A DNA stretch of 64,000 nt from Streptomyces sp. ISL-1 (GCF_018614585.1 NZ_JAGGOI010000029.1:240815-304814); one strand, 5' to 3'; positions 51,951 through 60,949 are shown, counted from the first letter of the stretch. Made by a program: numbers and translations. Notes: generated by a model from the sequence alone, not told the origin.

Positions 51951-53453
51951 TTGTCTTCTTCCGCCCTCACCCCGGCCGCGCGGCTGCGCGGCCTGCGCCC
52001 CGACTGGCTCTCCGACCCGAAGGTCTGGCGCACCGAGGTCCTGGCCGGCCTCGTCGTTGCCCTCGCCCTGATCCCCGAGGCGATCTCCTTCTCGATCATC
52101 GCCGGGGTCGACCCGGCGATCGGCCTGTTCGCCTCCTTCACCATGGCCGTCGTCATCTCCATCGTCGGCGGCCGTCGGGCCATGATCTCGGCGGCGACCG
52201 GCGCGATCGCGCTCGTCATCGCACCCCTGAACCGCGAACACGGCCTCGGCTACCTGATCGCCGCCGTCATCCTGGCCGGCATCTTCCAGGTCGCCCTGGG
52301 GGCGCTCGGGGTGGCGAAGCTGATGAGGTTCATCCCTCGCTCGGTGATGGTCGGCTTCGTCAACTCCCTGGCCATCCTGATCTTCATGGCCCAGGTCCCC
52401 GAAATGCGGAACGTCCCCTGGGCCGTCTATCCGCTGATCATCGGCGGTCTGGCGCTCATGGTGTTCTTCCCGAAGATCACCACGGTGATCCCGGCGCCGC
52501 TCGTCTCCATCGTCATCCTGACCGTCATCACGGTCGGCGCGGCCATCGCGGTGCCGACCGTCGGCGACAAGGGCGCCCTGCCCTCCTCGCTGCCGGTGCC
52601 CGGCCTGCCCGACGTGCCGTTCACGCTCGACACGCTGACCACCATCGCCCCGTACGCCTTCGCGATGGCGCTCGTCGGCCTGATGGAGTCCCTGATGACC
52701 GCCAAGCTCGTCGACGACATCACCGACACCCACTCGAACAAGACCCGCGAGTCGATCGGCCAGGGCATCGCCAACATCGTCACCGGCTTCTTCGGCGGCA
52801 TGGGCGGCTGCGCCATGATCGGCCAGACCATGATCAACGTGAAGGTCTCCGGCGCCCGCACCCGCCTGTCCACCTTCCTGGCCGGCGCGTTCCTGATGGT
52901 CCTGTGCATCGCCTTCGGCCCGGTCGTCTCCGACATCCCCATGGCCGCCCTCGTCGCCGTCATGATCATGGTGTCGTTCGCGACCTTCGACTGGCACTCC
53001 ATCGCACCCAAGACTCTCACGCGGATGCCTCTGGGCGAGATCACCGTCATGGTCGTCACCGTCGCCGGTGTCGTCACCACCCACAATCTCGCTATCGGCG
53101 TCGTCGTCGGCTCGATCACCGCCATGGTCATCTTCGCCAAGCGGGTCGCGCACCTGGCCAACGTCACCTCTGTCACCGACCCCGACGGAACCACCGTCGT
53201 CTACTTGGTCACCGGTGAGCTGTTCTTCGCCTCCTCCAACGACCTCGTTGGCCAGTTCAACTACGCCACCGACCCGGACAAGGTCGTCATCGACCTCTCC
53301 TCCGCCCACATCTGGGACGCCTCCTCCGTCGCCGCCCTCGACGCGATCGAGACCAAGTACGCCCAGCGCGGCAAGACCGTCGAGATCACCGGCCTGAATG
53401 ACCCCAGTGCCGACATCCACGGCAAGCTCAGCGGCGAACTCGCCAGCCACTGA
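51951..53453 (+). CDS. SulP-family anion transporter with STAS domain
   Basis: 500 residues; the start is TTG 51951, chosen from the N-terminus LTPAARLRGLRPDWLSDPKVWRTEVLAGLVVALALIPEAISFSIIAGVDP, the SLC26/SulP signature. About 12 helices, then a cytoplasmic STAS domain (ELFFASSNDLVGQF...VVIDLSSAHIWDASSVAALDAIETKY). It transports sulfate, bicarbonate or a related anion. Bicarbonate transport is possible given its close likeness to BicA/YchM types. MerR next door suggests regulated expression. Confidence 0.9.
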   Translation: MSSSALTPAARLRGLRPDWLSDPKVWRTEVLAGLVVALALIPEAISFSIIAGVDPAIGLFASFTMAVVISIVGGRRAMISAATGAIALVIAPLNREHGLGYLIAAVILAGIFQVALGALGVAKLMRFIPRSVMVGFVNSLAILIFMAQVPEMRNVPWAVYPLIIGGLALMVFFPKITTVIPAPLVSIVILTVITVGAAIAVPTVGDKGALPSSLPVPGLPDVPFTLDTLTTIAPYAFAMALVGLMESLMTAKLVDDITDTHSNKTRESIGQGIANIVTGFFGGMGGCAMIGQTMINVKVSGARTRLSTFLAGAFLMVLCIAFGPVVSDIPMAALVAVMIMVSFATFDWHSIAPKTLTRMPLGEITVMVVTVAGVVTTHNLAIGVVVGSITAMVIFAKRVAHLANVTSVTDPDGTTVVYLVTGELFFASSNDLVGQFNYATDPDKVVIDLSSAHIWDASSVAALDAIETKYAQRGKTVEITGLNDPSADIHGKLSGELASH

Positions 53454-53589
53454 CCGTCGCTGCCGCCAGACAGGACCCCGGCCAAACCGCTGGGGTCCTT
53501 TGCGTGCACGGCCCGTGCCAGCCTCAAGCGGAGCGACGTCCGGGCTCCCTCCGAAGGAAGCCCATTCAGGACGTCGGTGACGCGATCGG

Positions 53590-53790
53590 GATACAGGTTC
53601 GGCGCGGGTGGTGTAGTCGGTGGCGACAAAGGCCCAGCGGATGGTGCTGTCGCGGTCGATGACGTAGGTGGCGGGCAGCGGCAGGGTGCGAGGGTGCCCG
53701 GGCGACGGGCTTCCCGCTCGCCGAGGGCAGGCTGCAGCCGGGGGCGGCCGCGCCCACGGCCAGCGCGCGGTCGGCCTGGCCGGAGTCGGC
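53590..53790 (-). pseudogene. Peroxiredoxin-like C-terminal remnant
   Basis: The minus strand reads LPLPATYVIDRDSTIRWAFV then ATDYTTRAEP: the C-terminal end of AhpC/TSA-type peroxiredoxins. The upstream Cys-containing part is missing or frameshifted, and another gene fragment abuts it. Confidence 0.55.
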
Positions 53791-53829
53791 CAGCTCCCGT
53801 CGAGGACCGCTCCCGGCCCAGCCTCGGCC

Positions 53830-54212
53830 GCCTCGCCGACGACGCCCGGGGCCTTCCCGCCATCACCGAGTTCTTCAACGGGCTGATCGAGACCCGCTGT
53901 TCGGGACCCTACGCCCAATGGGGCTGCATGATCTCCAACGCGCACGCAGGCACCGAGAACGGCGACCCCGACGTACGCACCATCTTCGACCGGCAGCATC
54001 AGCGCCTGCGGGACGCCCTGCACGCGGCGCTCCTTGCAGCCCGTGCACAGGGGCAGTTGGGCCCGGGCGCCGATCCGGGTACGGCGGCCGACGTGCTGGC
54101 GCTCCTCGCGCACGGGGTCAATCTGCGCTCCCGCGCGGGCGCCGATGCACAGGAGCTCAGCAAGACGGTGAACGCTGCCCTCAACTCGATCGGCGGCCAA
54201 GGCATGACATGA
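53830..54212 (+). pseudogene. TetR-family regulator, C-terminal fragment
   Basis: GLPAITEFFNGLIETRCSGP, WGCMISNAHAGTENGDPDVR and LRDALHAALLAARAQGQLGP are the ligand domain of a TetR regulator. The N-terminal HTH is missing; the sequence before 53830 is the antisense of the peroxiredoxin remnant. A deletion has fused the two remnants, so this gene pair (regulator and peroxiredoxin) was once divergent. Confidence 0.65.
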
Positions 54213-54229
54213 CACGTCATGCCATGCCG

Positions 54230-54805
54230 TCACCGACGGGCTCTGCGCTCCGCCTCCTCCTTGACCGATGCCAGCGAACCCGCGACCGTCTCCTCCCAGC
54301 GGCCGGCGACCAGTTGCCCCCAGCGTTGCCCCAGCCCCCACAGGTCGGTGCCCAGCACCCCTTCGTACACCAGCCGCGTGCCGGACTCGTGCTCGGTGAG
54401 GACGAACGCCTCGACGACATGCGGCACCGGCCCGCGCACCAGACGGAAGTCGACCCGCTCGGGCCGGGTGAACCGCACAGTCTCCACGGTGGTCGCGGTC
54501 AGCCGCCCGCCTGCCACGGGAGTGTGGTGCGCGGCGAGCACCATGTCGCTGCCCCGCTCCAGCACGTTCACCTTCTCCCGCATCGCCCGTGTGGCCCGCC
54601 CGAGATACGGCTGGGCGATCACATCGAAGACCACATCCCTGGGCGCGGTGATGTCGACGGTCTGCGGGCCCAGGGCGCGTGTGCGCCGCCCGACGCCCAC
54701 ATCGACGGGCAGAGCGCCGCTCACCAGCCCGAGATAGGCCGCGGCCACTGCACCCGAGGCACCGGCGGTCCACGCCGCGAGGCGCACAAGCCGCTGGGCG
54801 CTCAC
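54230..54805 (-). CDS. SRPBCC-family (polyketide cyclase-like) protein
   Basis: 191 residues from GTG 54805. N-terminal hydrophobic helix (LVRLAAWTAGASGAVAAAYLGLV), then SRPBCC: VDITAPRDVVFDVIAQPYL, MVLAAHHTPVAGGRLTATTVETVRFTRPERVDFRLVRGPVPHVVEAFVL, GTRLVYEGVLG. It binds hydrophobic ligands. Its start overlaps the DUF427 stop by 4 bases, so they form an operon. Confidence 0.82.
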   Translation of the reverse strand: MSAQRLVRLAAWTAGASGAVAAAYLGLVSGALPVDVGVGRRTRALGPQTVDITAPRDVVFDVIAQPYLGRATRAMREKVNVLERGSDMVLAAHHTPVAGGRLTATTVETVRFTRPERVDFRLVRGPVPHVVEAFVLTEHESGTRLVYEGVLGTDLWGLGQRWGQLVAGRWEETVAGSLASVKEEAERRARR

Positions 54806-55107
54806 CGGCGGGTCTCCGGCGGCGCTTCGAACGTGACGCCGTTCCAGAACGCGACACGGTTCTTGATCTTCTTCGCCGGCGGGGTGGGGTGCGGGTAGTA
54901 CCAGGCGGCATTCGCATTGACCTGCCCGTCGACCGTGACCGTGTAGTAGCGGGCCAGCCCCTTCCAGAAGCACAGCGACTTCGCCCGGCTCTCGGTGAAG
55001 TACTCACGGTGCAGCGACTCGGGCGGGAAGTAGTGATTGCCCTCGACCACCACGGTGCGCTCCGCCTCCGCCAGCACCGCACCGCGCCACACAGCACGCA
55101 TCATCAT
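54802..55107 (-). CDS. DUF427-domain protein
   Basis: 101 residues from ATG 55107 (GGAGG upstream). MRAVWRGAVLAEAERTVVVEGNHYFPPESL, YFTESRAKSLCFWKGLARYYTVTVDGQ, AAWYYPHPTPPAKKIKNRVAFW: the DUF427 signature. Short beta protein of unknown role, in an operon with SRPBCC. Confidence 0.9.
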   Translation of the reverse strand: MMMRAVWRGAVLAEAERTVVVEGNHYFPPESLHREYFTESRAKSLCFWKGLARYYTVTVDGQVNANAAWYYPHPTPPAKKIKNRVAFWNGVTFEAPPETRR

Positions 55108-55906
55108 CTTCCACCTCCGGACAGGTCACGGGAGTCCATGTTGCGACGTTAGATCGCCAGATCCGATCTCTACGGTGATCCCGCTTACAGCCCGGCACTT
55201 GTTTCGGCCCTGTCGGCGTTACCCCCGAAGGGGTTCTTCCTGCCAGGGCCGGACGGGCTCGTACGTTCCGGCATGCCTTGCTCTGGTGTGCCGATCCAGG
55301 CATTCGTTCCAAGACGGTTGCCCGGACGACCGGTTCGGGCACAGGCTGTCGCGACTCGCTTCCGGGCTGTGGGACGGAAGCCGCCCGTGGCCAAGGATTG
55401 TTCTGCCGAGTCTTCCCGGTGTGCGTCGTGCCTGTGCTGTGGGCGGCGGCCCTGCACCGTGTGGCAGGGGCCGTGCAGCGTTGTGCGGCCGGGCCGCACC
55501 GTGGTGACGTACCGCGGCTGTTTCCGCTGGTCTGGGCCGGGCTCACCCTGACGGTGATCAGGCTCGCGCCGTCCTGCGGTTCGCCCGGTTCAGGGGGTAA
55601 TCTACGAGGAGGCGGCTGACCTGCGAAAACGGTCACTGGCTCAACCCCCGGGCGCAGGGGATATGAACCCGCGTTCATCTCGATGCGGGTGCGAAGCTCC
55701 CCGGTTCAGCTCCCTACTCCCAGCAGCGGCGCTGCCGTTCATCACGGTTCTGGGGCTGCCGCACGGGAACTGATGGGAACCTCGTGGGAACAGACGGATC
55801 AGGAACGATGCGGCAAGACCCAGCAGGAGCGAGTACCGGCACCCTGTCTGACCTGGCACTTTCCCCAGATCTGGGCAATGTTGATCAAGATCGGGATGAT
55901 CATGTG
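55108..55906. other. 800 bases without a recognisable gene, ending at tRNA fragment
   Basis: No protein-like frame on either strand. The final 150 bases (from about 55760) are the flank of the attachment-site remnant and may include the end of a lost integrase gene. Confidence 0.4.
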
Positions 55907-55953
55907 CTGACTCGTAATGCGTAGGTCTCGGGTTCGAATCCCGAAGGCGGCTC
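55907..55953 (+). other. tRNA-Thr(CGT) 3' fragment, probable attachment site
   Basis: It matches the anticodon loop (CTCGTAA), variable region, T arm (GGTTCGAATCC) and the 3' acceptor strand (GGCGGCT) of actinobacterial tRNA-Thr. The D arm and 5' half are absent, and the 5' anticodon stem does not pair. A 3' tRNA copy of this kind is the hallmark of att sites of tyrosine-integrase elements (pSAM2-like). Confidence 0.8.
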
Positions 55954-55978
55954 AAGAAAGCCCAGGTCAGAGCCTTGA

Positions 55979-56010
55979 AAGCCCCCCACGAAGATCGTGG
56001 GGGGCTTTTT
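55979..56010 (+). terminator. Rho-independent terminator after tRNA fragment
   Basis: Stem AAGCCCCCCACGA / TCGTGGGGGGCTT with a 3-base loop, followed by TTT. It is the usual terminator of a tRNA gene. Confidence 0.9.
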
Positions 56011-56119
56011 CTGCGCCCAGATGGGAACATCCTGGGAACGGCGATTCTCCGATAAGTCTTCTATGTCTGGATTTTTGCTAGTCGAAGACGGGCCGAGGGT
56101 AGCCTGATGCCGACTGGAG

Positions 56120-56665
56120 GCGCTGACCGCCGAGCACCTGATTCACCCGCGTCGCCGCGGCGAACTCGAGGCGCTGCGGGTCCTGCTGGCCACCCGTCAG
56201 GGCGCCGTCACCTCGTGCGCGGCGGCGATCAATCACCTCAAGGCGCCGATCGTGTCCGCGCCCGAGGACCTGCGGGCCGAGCTGCGCGGCAAGGGCCGCA
56301 AGGCGGTGATATAGCACTGCGCCAAGCTCCGGGAGCGGCCGATCCGGACCATCGAGCACCGGATGACCGCGCGTGCACTGCGGTCCACCGCCGTTCGGGT
56401 CCAGGCGTTGCGAGCGGAGGCGGAGAAGCTGGAGGCCGAGATCGTCGTGCTGGTCGAGGCGATGGCGCCCGAGCTGCTGCGGCTGCCCGGCGTGGGTCCG
56501 ATCAGCGCGGGTCAGATCCTGGTGAGCTGGTCGCACCCGGGCCGCTTCCGGTCCGAGGCTGCGTTTGCGGCGTTCGCCGGCACGTCGGCGATCCCCGCGT
56601 CCTCCGGCCTGACCAACCGCCACCGGCTGAACCGGAGGGGCGACCGGCAACTGCCGGATGTGATC
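56120..56665 (+). mobile_element. IS110-family transposase C-terminal remnant
   Basis: EHLIHPRRRGELEALRVLLATRQGAV, LRGKGRKAVI then in-frame TAG at 56312, and ALRSTAVRVQALRAEAEKLE, ELLRLPGVGPISAGQILVSW, FAGTSAIPASSGL. It is the transposase_20 end of IS110/IS1111 transposases. The DEDD N-terminal domain is missing and a nonsense codon is present. Confidence 0.75.
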
Positions 56666-56739
56666 GTTGAATTCCTGCTGGTCAGGCGTAGTTCTGGTGT
56701 CGTCGCGGGAGGGTTCGGACGTTCTGTTCGGTCTCGACG

Positions 56740-57318
56740 ATGCGGAGGCAGACGATGGCGTCGGTGATGGGTTTGCTGGAAGAGCGGGAGGCGGCGGCCC
56801 GGGTGCGGGTGGAGGAGCTTCAGGCGGAGGCGGACCGGGTTCTGGCTGAACTCGGCGTGGCCGAGGCGCTGTGGGAACGCCGGGTGATTGCTCGGGCGGA
56901 GCTGGCCGAGGCCCTGGCTGCTGGCGGCGCTGAGGCAGGCGGGCCTGTTCAGAAGGTGCAGGATCCGGCGCCGGCGGTCACAGTGGCGAGGGTCCCGGTT
57001 GCCGGGTCCATCGTGCCGCGGTGTGAGGAGGGAATGACCGTGGAGGCGCTCGCGCCGGACTACCGGCGGATCGTGTCGTTGCTGGAGTCCGGTCCGGGCG
57101 ACGGTGAGGGGGTGCTGGCGAAGGAGCTGGCGGCCGGGCTGGGGCTGGAGTTGGTGCCGGCGAAGATCGAGGGAGTGCGATCCAAAGCGAAGCGTCTGGT
57201 CGAGCGGGGCTGGCTGGCTGTGTCGCCGTCGGGCCGGTTTATGCCACGGCGGCCCATCGGGGCTGTTCCTGCCCCGGCGCGGGCTGGTGGGCCGGGCGGG
57301 CGAGGCGGCGGCTCATGA
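56740..57318 (+). CDS. Hypothetical coiled-coil/winged-helix protein
   Basis: 192 residues; starts MRRQTMASVMGLLEEREAAARVRVEELQAEADRVLAELGVAE with a coiled coil, then a C-terminal winged-helix-like part (YRRIVSLLESGPGDGEGVLAKELAAGLGLE, VEGVRSKAKRLVERGWLAVSPSGRF). The C-terminus overlaps the antisense end of the IS5-type transposase. I do not recognise the family; it may be an accessory gene of a neighbouring insertion sequence. Confidence 0.6.
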   Translation: MRRQTMASVMGLLEEREAAARVRVEELQAEADRVLAELGVAEALWERRVIARAELAEALAAGGAEAGGPVQKVQDPAPAVTVARVPVAGSIVPRCEEGMTVEALAPDYRRIVSLLESGPGDGEGVLAKELAAGLGLELVPAKIEGVRSKAKRLVERGWLAVSPSGRFMPRRPIGAVPAPARAGGPGGRGGGS

Positions 57319-57967
57319 GCATGGCCGCCGAGAAGTAGATGAAGGCTTCGCTGCTGGCGGGTAGTTTCTCGTAGTCCCGGGCCAGACGTCTCGAGCGCAA
57401 CAGCCAACCCAGAGTGCGCTCCACCACCCACCGTCTCGGCAGCACCACGAAGCCGGTCATGTCGTCGCTCCGCTTGACGATCTGCAGGGTGAGCTGGAGT
57501 TTCTCCTTCGCCCAGTCGACAAGTAGGCCGGTGTAGCCGCCGTCGGCCCACACGAGCGAGATCTTGCGGAACTGCCCGTGCAGGTGGGGCAGCAGGGCCT
57601 GGGCGGCCCGGCGGTCGGTGACATCAGCGGCGGTCACCAGCACCATCAGCAGCAGGCCGAGACAGTCCGTGATCACGTGCCGCCGCCTTCCGTTGATCTT
57701 CTTGCCGCCGTCGTAGCCGCGTGAGACGGCCGGCACGGAGGCGGCGCCCTTGACCGACTGCGAGTCGATGATCTCCGCAGTTGGCTCCACTTGGCGGCCC
57801 TCGGCCTCGCGGACCTTCCCGCGCAGCCGGTCGTGGAGCTCCTTGACCAGGCCGTTCTTCCGCCACCTGCGGAAGAAGGCATACACGCGGTCCCAGGCGG
57901 GGAAGTCGACGGGCATCGAGCGCCACTTGATGCCGTTGTCGACGACGTAGCGGATAGCGTCGAGCAT
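57239..57967 (-). pseudogene. IS5-family transposase, 3' part (interrupted by IS4)
   Basis: MLDAIRYVVDNGIKWRSMPVDFPAWDRVYAFFRRW, IDSQSVKGAASVPAVSRGYD (DDE), HVITDCLGLLLMVLVTAADV, LVWADGGYTG, WVVERTLGWLLRSRRLARDYE. This is most of an IS5-family transposase. Its first 33 residues are at 63567-63664, beyond the IS4 element. The IS4 insertion splits the gene at the codons for Met-Leu-Asp. Confidence 0.85.
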
Positions 57968-57968
57968 C
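57959..57968. repeat. Target-site duplication, left copy
   Basis: GTCGAGCATC, identical to 63557-63566. It flanks the IS4-family element, and each copy is part of the interrupted transposase gene. Ten bases is normal for IS4. Confidence 0.85.
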
Positions 57969-58006
57969 CAATGCCACGAAGTTAAGGGCCCGTTGGCGAT
58001 GTCAAG
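57969..58006. repeat. IS4 left inverted repeat (38 bp)
   Basis: The same 38 bases are found in reverse complement at 63519-63556 without mismatch. Confidence 0.9.
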
Positions 58007-58079
58007 GGCGGGTGCGACGCGAAGGGGCCTCTGCTATCCAGGGGATCGACCAAGATCTTCCTGAGAAAGCAGAGGCCCA

Positions 58080-58442
58080 GTGCCCCAGTCTGTCACGGGC
58101 GGAACCGATGACGTGTTCGCGCCTGGTCACATTGGTGAGTTAACGCAGGTCATCCCGCCCGAGTTGGTAGATGCCGTACTGAACGAGACCGGGGCACGCG
58201 AGCGGCGACTGCGGAGCCTCCCCTCTCGCGTCGGGGTGTACTTCGTGCTCGCGCTCGGGCTGTACGAGCATCTGGGTGCCGGGCTGGTGTGGAGCAAACT
58301 CGTGGCGGGACTGGCAGCCAGAGTGCCGCAGCCGTCGGAGAAGGCACTTCGCGACCTGCGTCGGCGGGTCGGCGTGGCCCCGCTCAAGAGACTGTTCGAC
58401 GTGCTGGCCGGCCCGCTGGCCCAGCCGTCCACCCGGTGCCGG
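58080..58442 (+). pseudogene. IS4-family transposase, N-terminal part
   Basis: From GTG 58080: GHIGELTQVIPPELVDAVLN, ARERRLRSLPSRVGVYFVLA, LVWSKLVAGLAARVPQPSEKALRDLRRRVGVAPLKRLFDVLAGPLAQPST. This is the IS4 N-terminal domain. Homology ends at about 58440 and continues at 62305. Confidence 0.8.
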
Positions 58443-58603
58443 GCTTGCGAGTCAGGTCCAGCCGAGCGGGGGCGGTGACGCAAGGAGGAACGTCTCCCCC
58501 GCCGCACTGGCACCCGGGGACGTACCCGGTGCACCCTGGGAGTGGGCATCTCCCGCGCCTGGAGCCACAGGCGTGTCCCGCTCTGCCGAAGGGAGGAGGC
58601 GTG

Positions 58604-58960
58604 ATGTCCTCATCGGCCGGCTGGGGCCGGCTGACGATCTACCTCGATGAAGCGCGGCAGTGGCGGGGTCGGTCGCTGGTCGAGGAGGTCGTGCACCGTG
58701 CGTGGGAAGGCAAGCTGCGGGGGGCGAGCGTGCGCTGTGCTATTGCTGGGTTCGGCGATGCCGGCACCGTACGCAGGCAGAGTGTGCTCCCGCTTGTTCA
58801 ACATCTACCGGCCGAGATCGTCCTCGTCGACGACATGGTCGTCCTGCAGGCCTTCTTGACCCGCCTGGACCGTATGCAGGCGGTTCTGCTGGCGACCCTC
58901 CAACCCGTCGAGGTCGTCGATATCTCCGCCGGGGCCAGCCGCGATGCGCACGAGTGGTGA
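58604..58960 (+). CDS. DUF190 protein (divergent member)
   Basis: 118 residues from ATG 58604 (GGGAGGAGG upstream). LTIYLDEARQWRGRSLVEEVVHRAWEGKLRGASVRCAIAGFGDAGTVRR...PAEIVLVDDMVVLQAFLTRLDRMQAVLLATLQPVEVV. The layout of DUF190 (PII-like fold) is kept but the usual H-KPL and GAS-FRG motifs are altered. First gene of the cargo. Confidence 0.75.
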   Translation: MSSSAGWGRLTIYLDEARQWRGRSLVEEVVHRAWEGKLRGASVRCAIAGFGDAGTVRRQSVLPLVQHLPAEIVLVDDMVVLQAFLTRLDRMQAVLLATLQPVEVVDISAGASRDAHEW

Positions 58961-59021
58961 ACGCCCCCGCCTGCGGCCATCCGCCCCACCCCGGCGATCC
59001 TCCCCGGAAAGGAAGCTTGCG

Positions 59022-59450
59022 ATGACCCCGCACCTTCCCCGGCACCACCACCGGGACGACGACCTCCCTCCGCGCGTGCCCCGTGCGCCCCTCAAAGGCC
59101 CGGTCCTGCGCATGACCGTCTACCTCGGCGAGTGGGACCAGTACCACCACAAGCCGGCCTACACCGAGATCTTCCACCGCGCGCACCGCGCCGGGCTCGC
59201 CGGCGCCAGCGTCTTCCGCGGCTTCGAGGGCTTCGGTGCCTCCTCGCTCGTGCACACCACCCGCCTGCTCGACCTCGCCGAAGACCTCCCCCTGACCGTC
59301 GTGGTTATCGACGAGGAGGACCGCGTGCGTGCCTTCCTCCCACAGGTCCGCGACGTCGCCCCCGAGGCGCTGGTCACCCTGGAGCCGCTGCAGGCGGTCT
59401 GCCATCTCACCGGCGTGCCTCGACCTGCCGGCGGAGAGGAGATGCGCTGA
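59022..59450 (+). CDS. DUF190 protein
   Basis: 142 residues from ATG 59022 (GGAAAGGAAG). LRMTVYLGEWDQYHHKPAYTEIFHRAHRAGLAGASVFRGFEGFGASSLVHTTRLLDLAEDLPLTVVVIDEEDRVRAFLP: canonical DUF190 with HHKP and GASVFRG motifs. A 35-residue N-terminal extension is unusual. It overlaps the crcB stub by one base (TGATG). Confidence 0.9.
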   Translation: MTPHLPRHHHRDDDLPPRVPRAPLKGPVLRMTVYLGEWDQYHHKPAYTEIFHRAHRAGLAGASVFRGFEGFGASSLVHTTRLLDLAEDLPLTVVVIDEEDRVRAFLPQVRDVAPEALVTLEPLQAVCHLTGVPRPAGGEEMR

Positions 59451-59569
59451 TGCCCGTCCTCATGGTCTTTCTGGGCGGCATGATCGGCGCCCCGCTGCGG
59501 TATCTCACCGACAAGGTTTTGTGTGGCAGCCGGCCGGGCCGGATGGTCCAGCCGGCGACGAACGCGTAA
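59450..59569 (+). pseudogene. Truncated crcB (first 24 codons)
   Basis: MPVLMVFLGGMIGAPLRYLTDKV matches the start of the intact CrcB at 60946 (GGAIGAPLRYLTD). The similarity ends after Lys22, and a foreign frame runs to a stop at 59569. A deletion or insertion removed the rest. Confidence 0.75.
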
Positions 59570-60026
59570 CCCCTCACATCGACGGGGTGCCGGTCATCGC
59601 CCATTCCGACAAGCAGGACGTCCCACCTGGAACAAGACCTACGGGCACGGGACTCCGGCCCGGCGTAGTCGGATCGAAGAGCTGGACGACCGAGTCGAGG
59701 ACGTCGCATACGTCGGCTGGAGCGATCCGCGCTCGTCCCGTCCCGTTCGAATTTTCCTCCCGGGCGGCAGGGCGACCAGCAGATAGGTAATTCCCGGTGA
59801 GATCACCGGCCTGTCCTGGCCCAGGTCTTGTTGCCGCTGAGTGAGCTTTGGGGCGTGACCGCCCCCCTCTTCGTTGTTTGCGAGACGGGAGTGCGGGTCT
59901 GGCGGCCAGCACGGCGGTTGGTCAATGCATGGCGACAGGCATGATGCCGCGCATCCCCAGGGGCGAGGTTTAGGGTGGTCGTACGGCATCGGTGGGATCG
60001 CAGTAGATGGTGCCCGGAGGGCGGCA
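59570..60026. other. Gap after the crcB stub
   Basis: About 450 bases. Minus-strand pieces (DVCDVLDSVVQLFDPTTPGR; RGYAFVAGWTIRPGR) are protein-like but unrecognised; this is the DNA that replaced the crcB 3' end. No fluoride riboswitch was seen. Confidence 0.4.
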
Positions 60027-60602
60027 GTGACGCGACGACGGTCCTTGCTCACCTGGAGCAGGGGCGGGTGCACGGTGGTCGGTGTGCAGAGGCGCGCGGG
60101 GCGTAGCGGTCTGAGGAGTGTGGCCGGAGGGCCGAGGACGGTTGCCGGGCCGGCCGAGCGGGCTACGGCAGGCGAGGAGGCGCAGCTGCGGCGTGAAGCG
60201 CGCCGCCGGGAGTTCGCGGTGCTCTCTGTGATCGCCGTCGGTGGGGCGGTAGGGGCGGGCGCCCGCTACGAGGCCGGGCAGCTGTGGCCCACCGGCAGCA
60301 GCGCGTTTCCGTGGACGACGCTGGGGATCAATGTCGTTGGCTGCCTGATCATCGGCGTGTTTCTGGTGGCGGTCACCGAGGTGTGGTCGCCGCACCATCT
60401 GCTGCGGCCGTTCTTCGGCACCGGGGTGCTGGGCGGATTCACCACCTTCTCCACGTACTGCGCCGACATCGAGCGCCTGGTCGCCCAGGAGCGGGCCGGT
60501 ATTGCGCTGGCCTACCTGGCGGTGACCGTCCTGGCCGCGATGGTCGCGGTGACGATCGGCGTGGCGGCCGCGCGCCGCGCCCTGACCGGAAGGATGCAGT
60601 AA
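60027..60602 (+). CDS. crcB: CrcB/Fluc fluoride channel subunit
   Basis: 191 residues from GTG 60027 (GGAGGGCGGCA); the true start may be up to 15 codons later. After a basic 65-residue N-terminal region there are four helices: VLSVIAVGGAVGAGARYEAGQ, WTTLGINVVGCLIIGVFLVAVTEVW, FFGTGVLGGFTTFSTYCADI, GIALAYLAVTVLAAMVAVTIGVAAA. GGAVGAGARY, the Asn in TLGINVVG and GFTTFST are the Fluc signatures. Exports F-. It overlaps the next gene by one base (TAATG). Confidence 0.9.
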   Translation: MTRRRSLLTWSRGGCTVVGVQRRAGRSGLRSVAGGPRTVAGPAERATAGEEAQLRREARRREFAVLSVIAVGGAVGAGARYEAGQLWPTGSSAFPWTTLGINVVGCLIIGVFLVAVTEVWSPHHLLRPFFGTGVLGGFTTFSTYCADIERLVAQERAGIALAYLAVTVLAAMVAVTIGVAAARRALTGRMQ

Positions 60603-60949
60603 TGAAGCTCACTGGTCGCGCACTGCGCATGACGGTCTTCGTGGACGACACAGACACCTGGCACCACAAGCCGCTTTACACCGAGATCGTGCATCGTGCT
60701 CACGCGGCGGGACTGGCCGGGGCGTCGGTCTTCCGCGGGGTGGAGGGGTTCGGGGCGTCCTCGATCGTGCACACCACCCGGTTGCTGTCGATGGCGGACG
60801 ACCTGCCGACCGCGGTCGTCATCGTGGACGAGGAAGACCGGATCCGTTCCTTCCTGCCACAGCTGGACGAACTGGCCATCGAAGGCCTGGTGACCCTGGA
60901 GGAGGTTCAGGTGGTGCACTACGTGGGACGGGAGGCCGTGAGCCGATGA
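60602..60949 (+). CDS. DUF190 protein
   Basis: 115 residues. LRMTVFVDDTDTWHHKPLYTEIVHRAHAAGLAGASVFRGVEGFGASSIVHTTRLLSMADDLPTAVVIVDEEDRIRSFLPQLDELAIEGLVTLEEV. Coupled with crcB on both sides by overlapping stop/start codons (1 and 4 bases). It is probably a cytoplasmic regulator or ligand sensor for the channel. Confidence 0.92.
   Translation: MKLTGRALRMTVFVDDTDTWHHKPLYTEIVHRAHAAGLAGASVFRGVEGFGASSIVHTTRLLSMADDLPTAVVIVDEEDRIRSFLPQLDELAIEGLVTLEEVQVVHYVGREAVSR

Noticed and set aside
51621..55097. 1158-residue open frame on the minus strand
   Set aside because: It runs antisense through the SulP gene and other genes; its Asp/Gly/His-rich translation is the mirror of high-GC coding. Only its peroxiredoxin-like end (53590-53790) carries a real motif.
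55641..56030. 129-residue minus-strand frame across the tRNA fragment
   Set aside because: Antisense to a tRNA piece and its terminator, a common false gene at such sites.
58445..60026. Fluoride riboswitch before the crcB genes
   Set aside because: I looked for the conserved GATG and paired elements of the crcB motif in the leaders at 58445-58600 and 59570-60026 and did not see them. A covariance search would be decisive.
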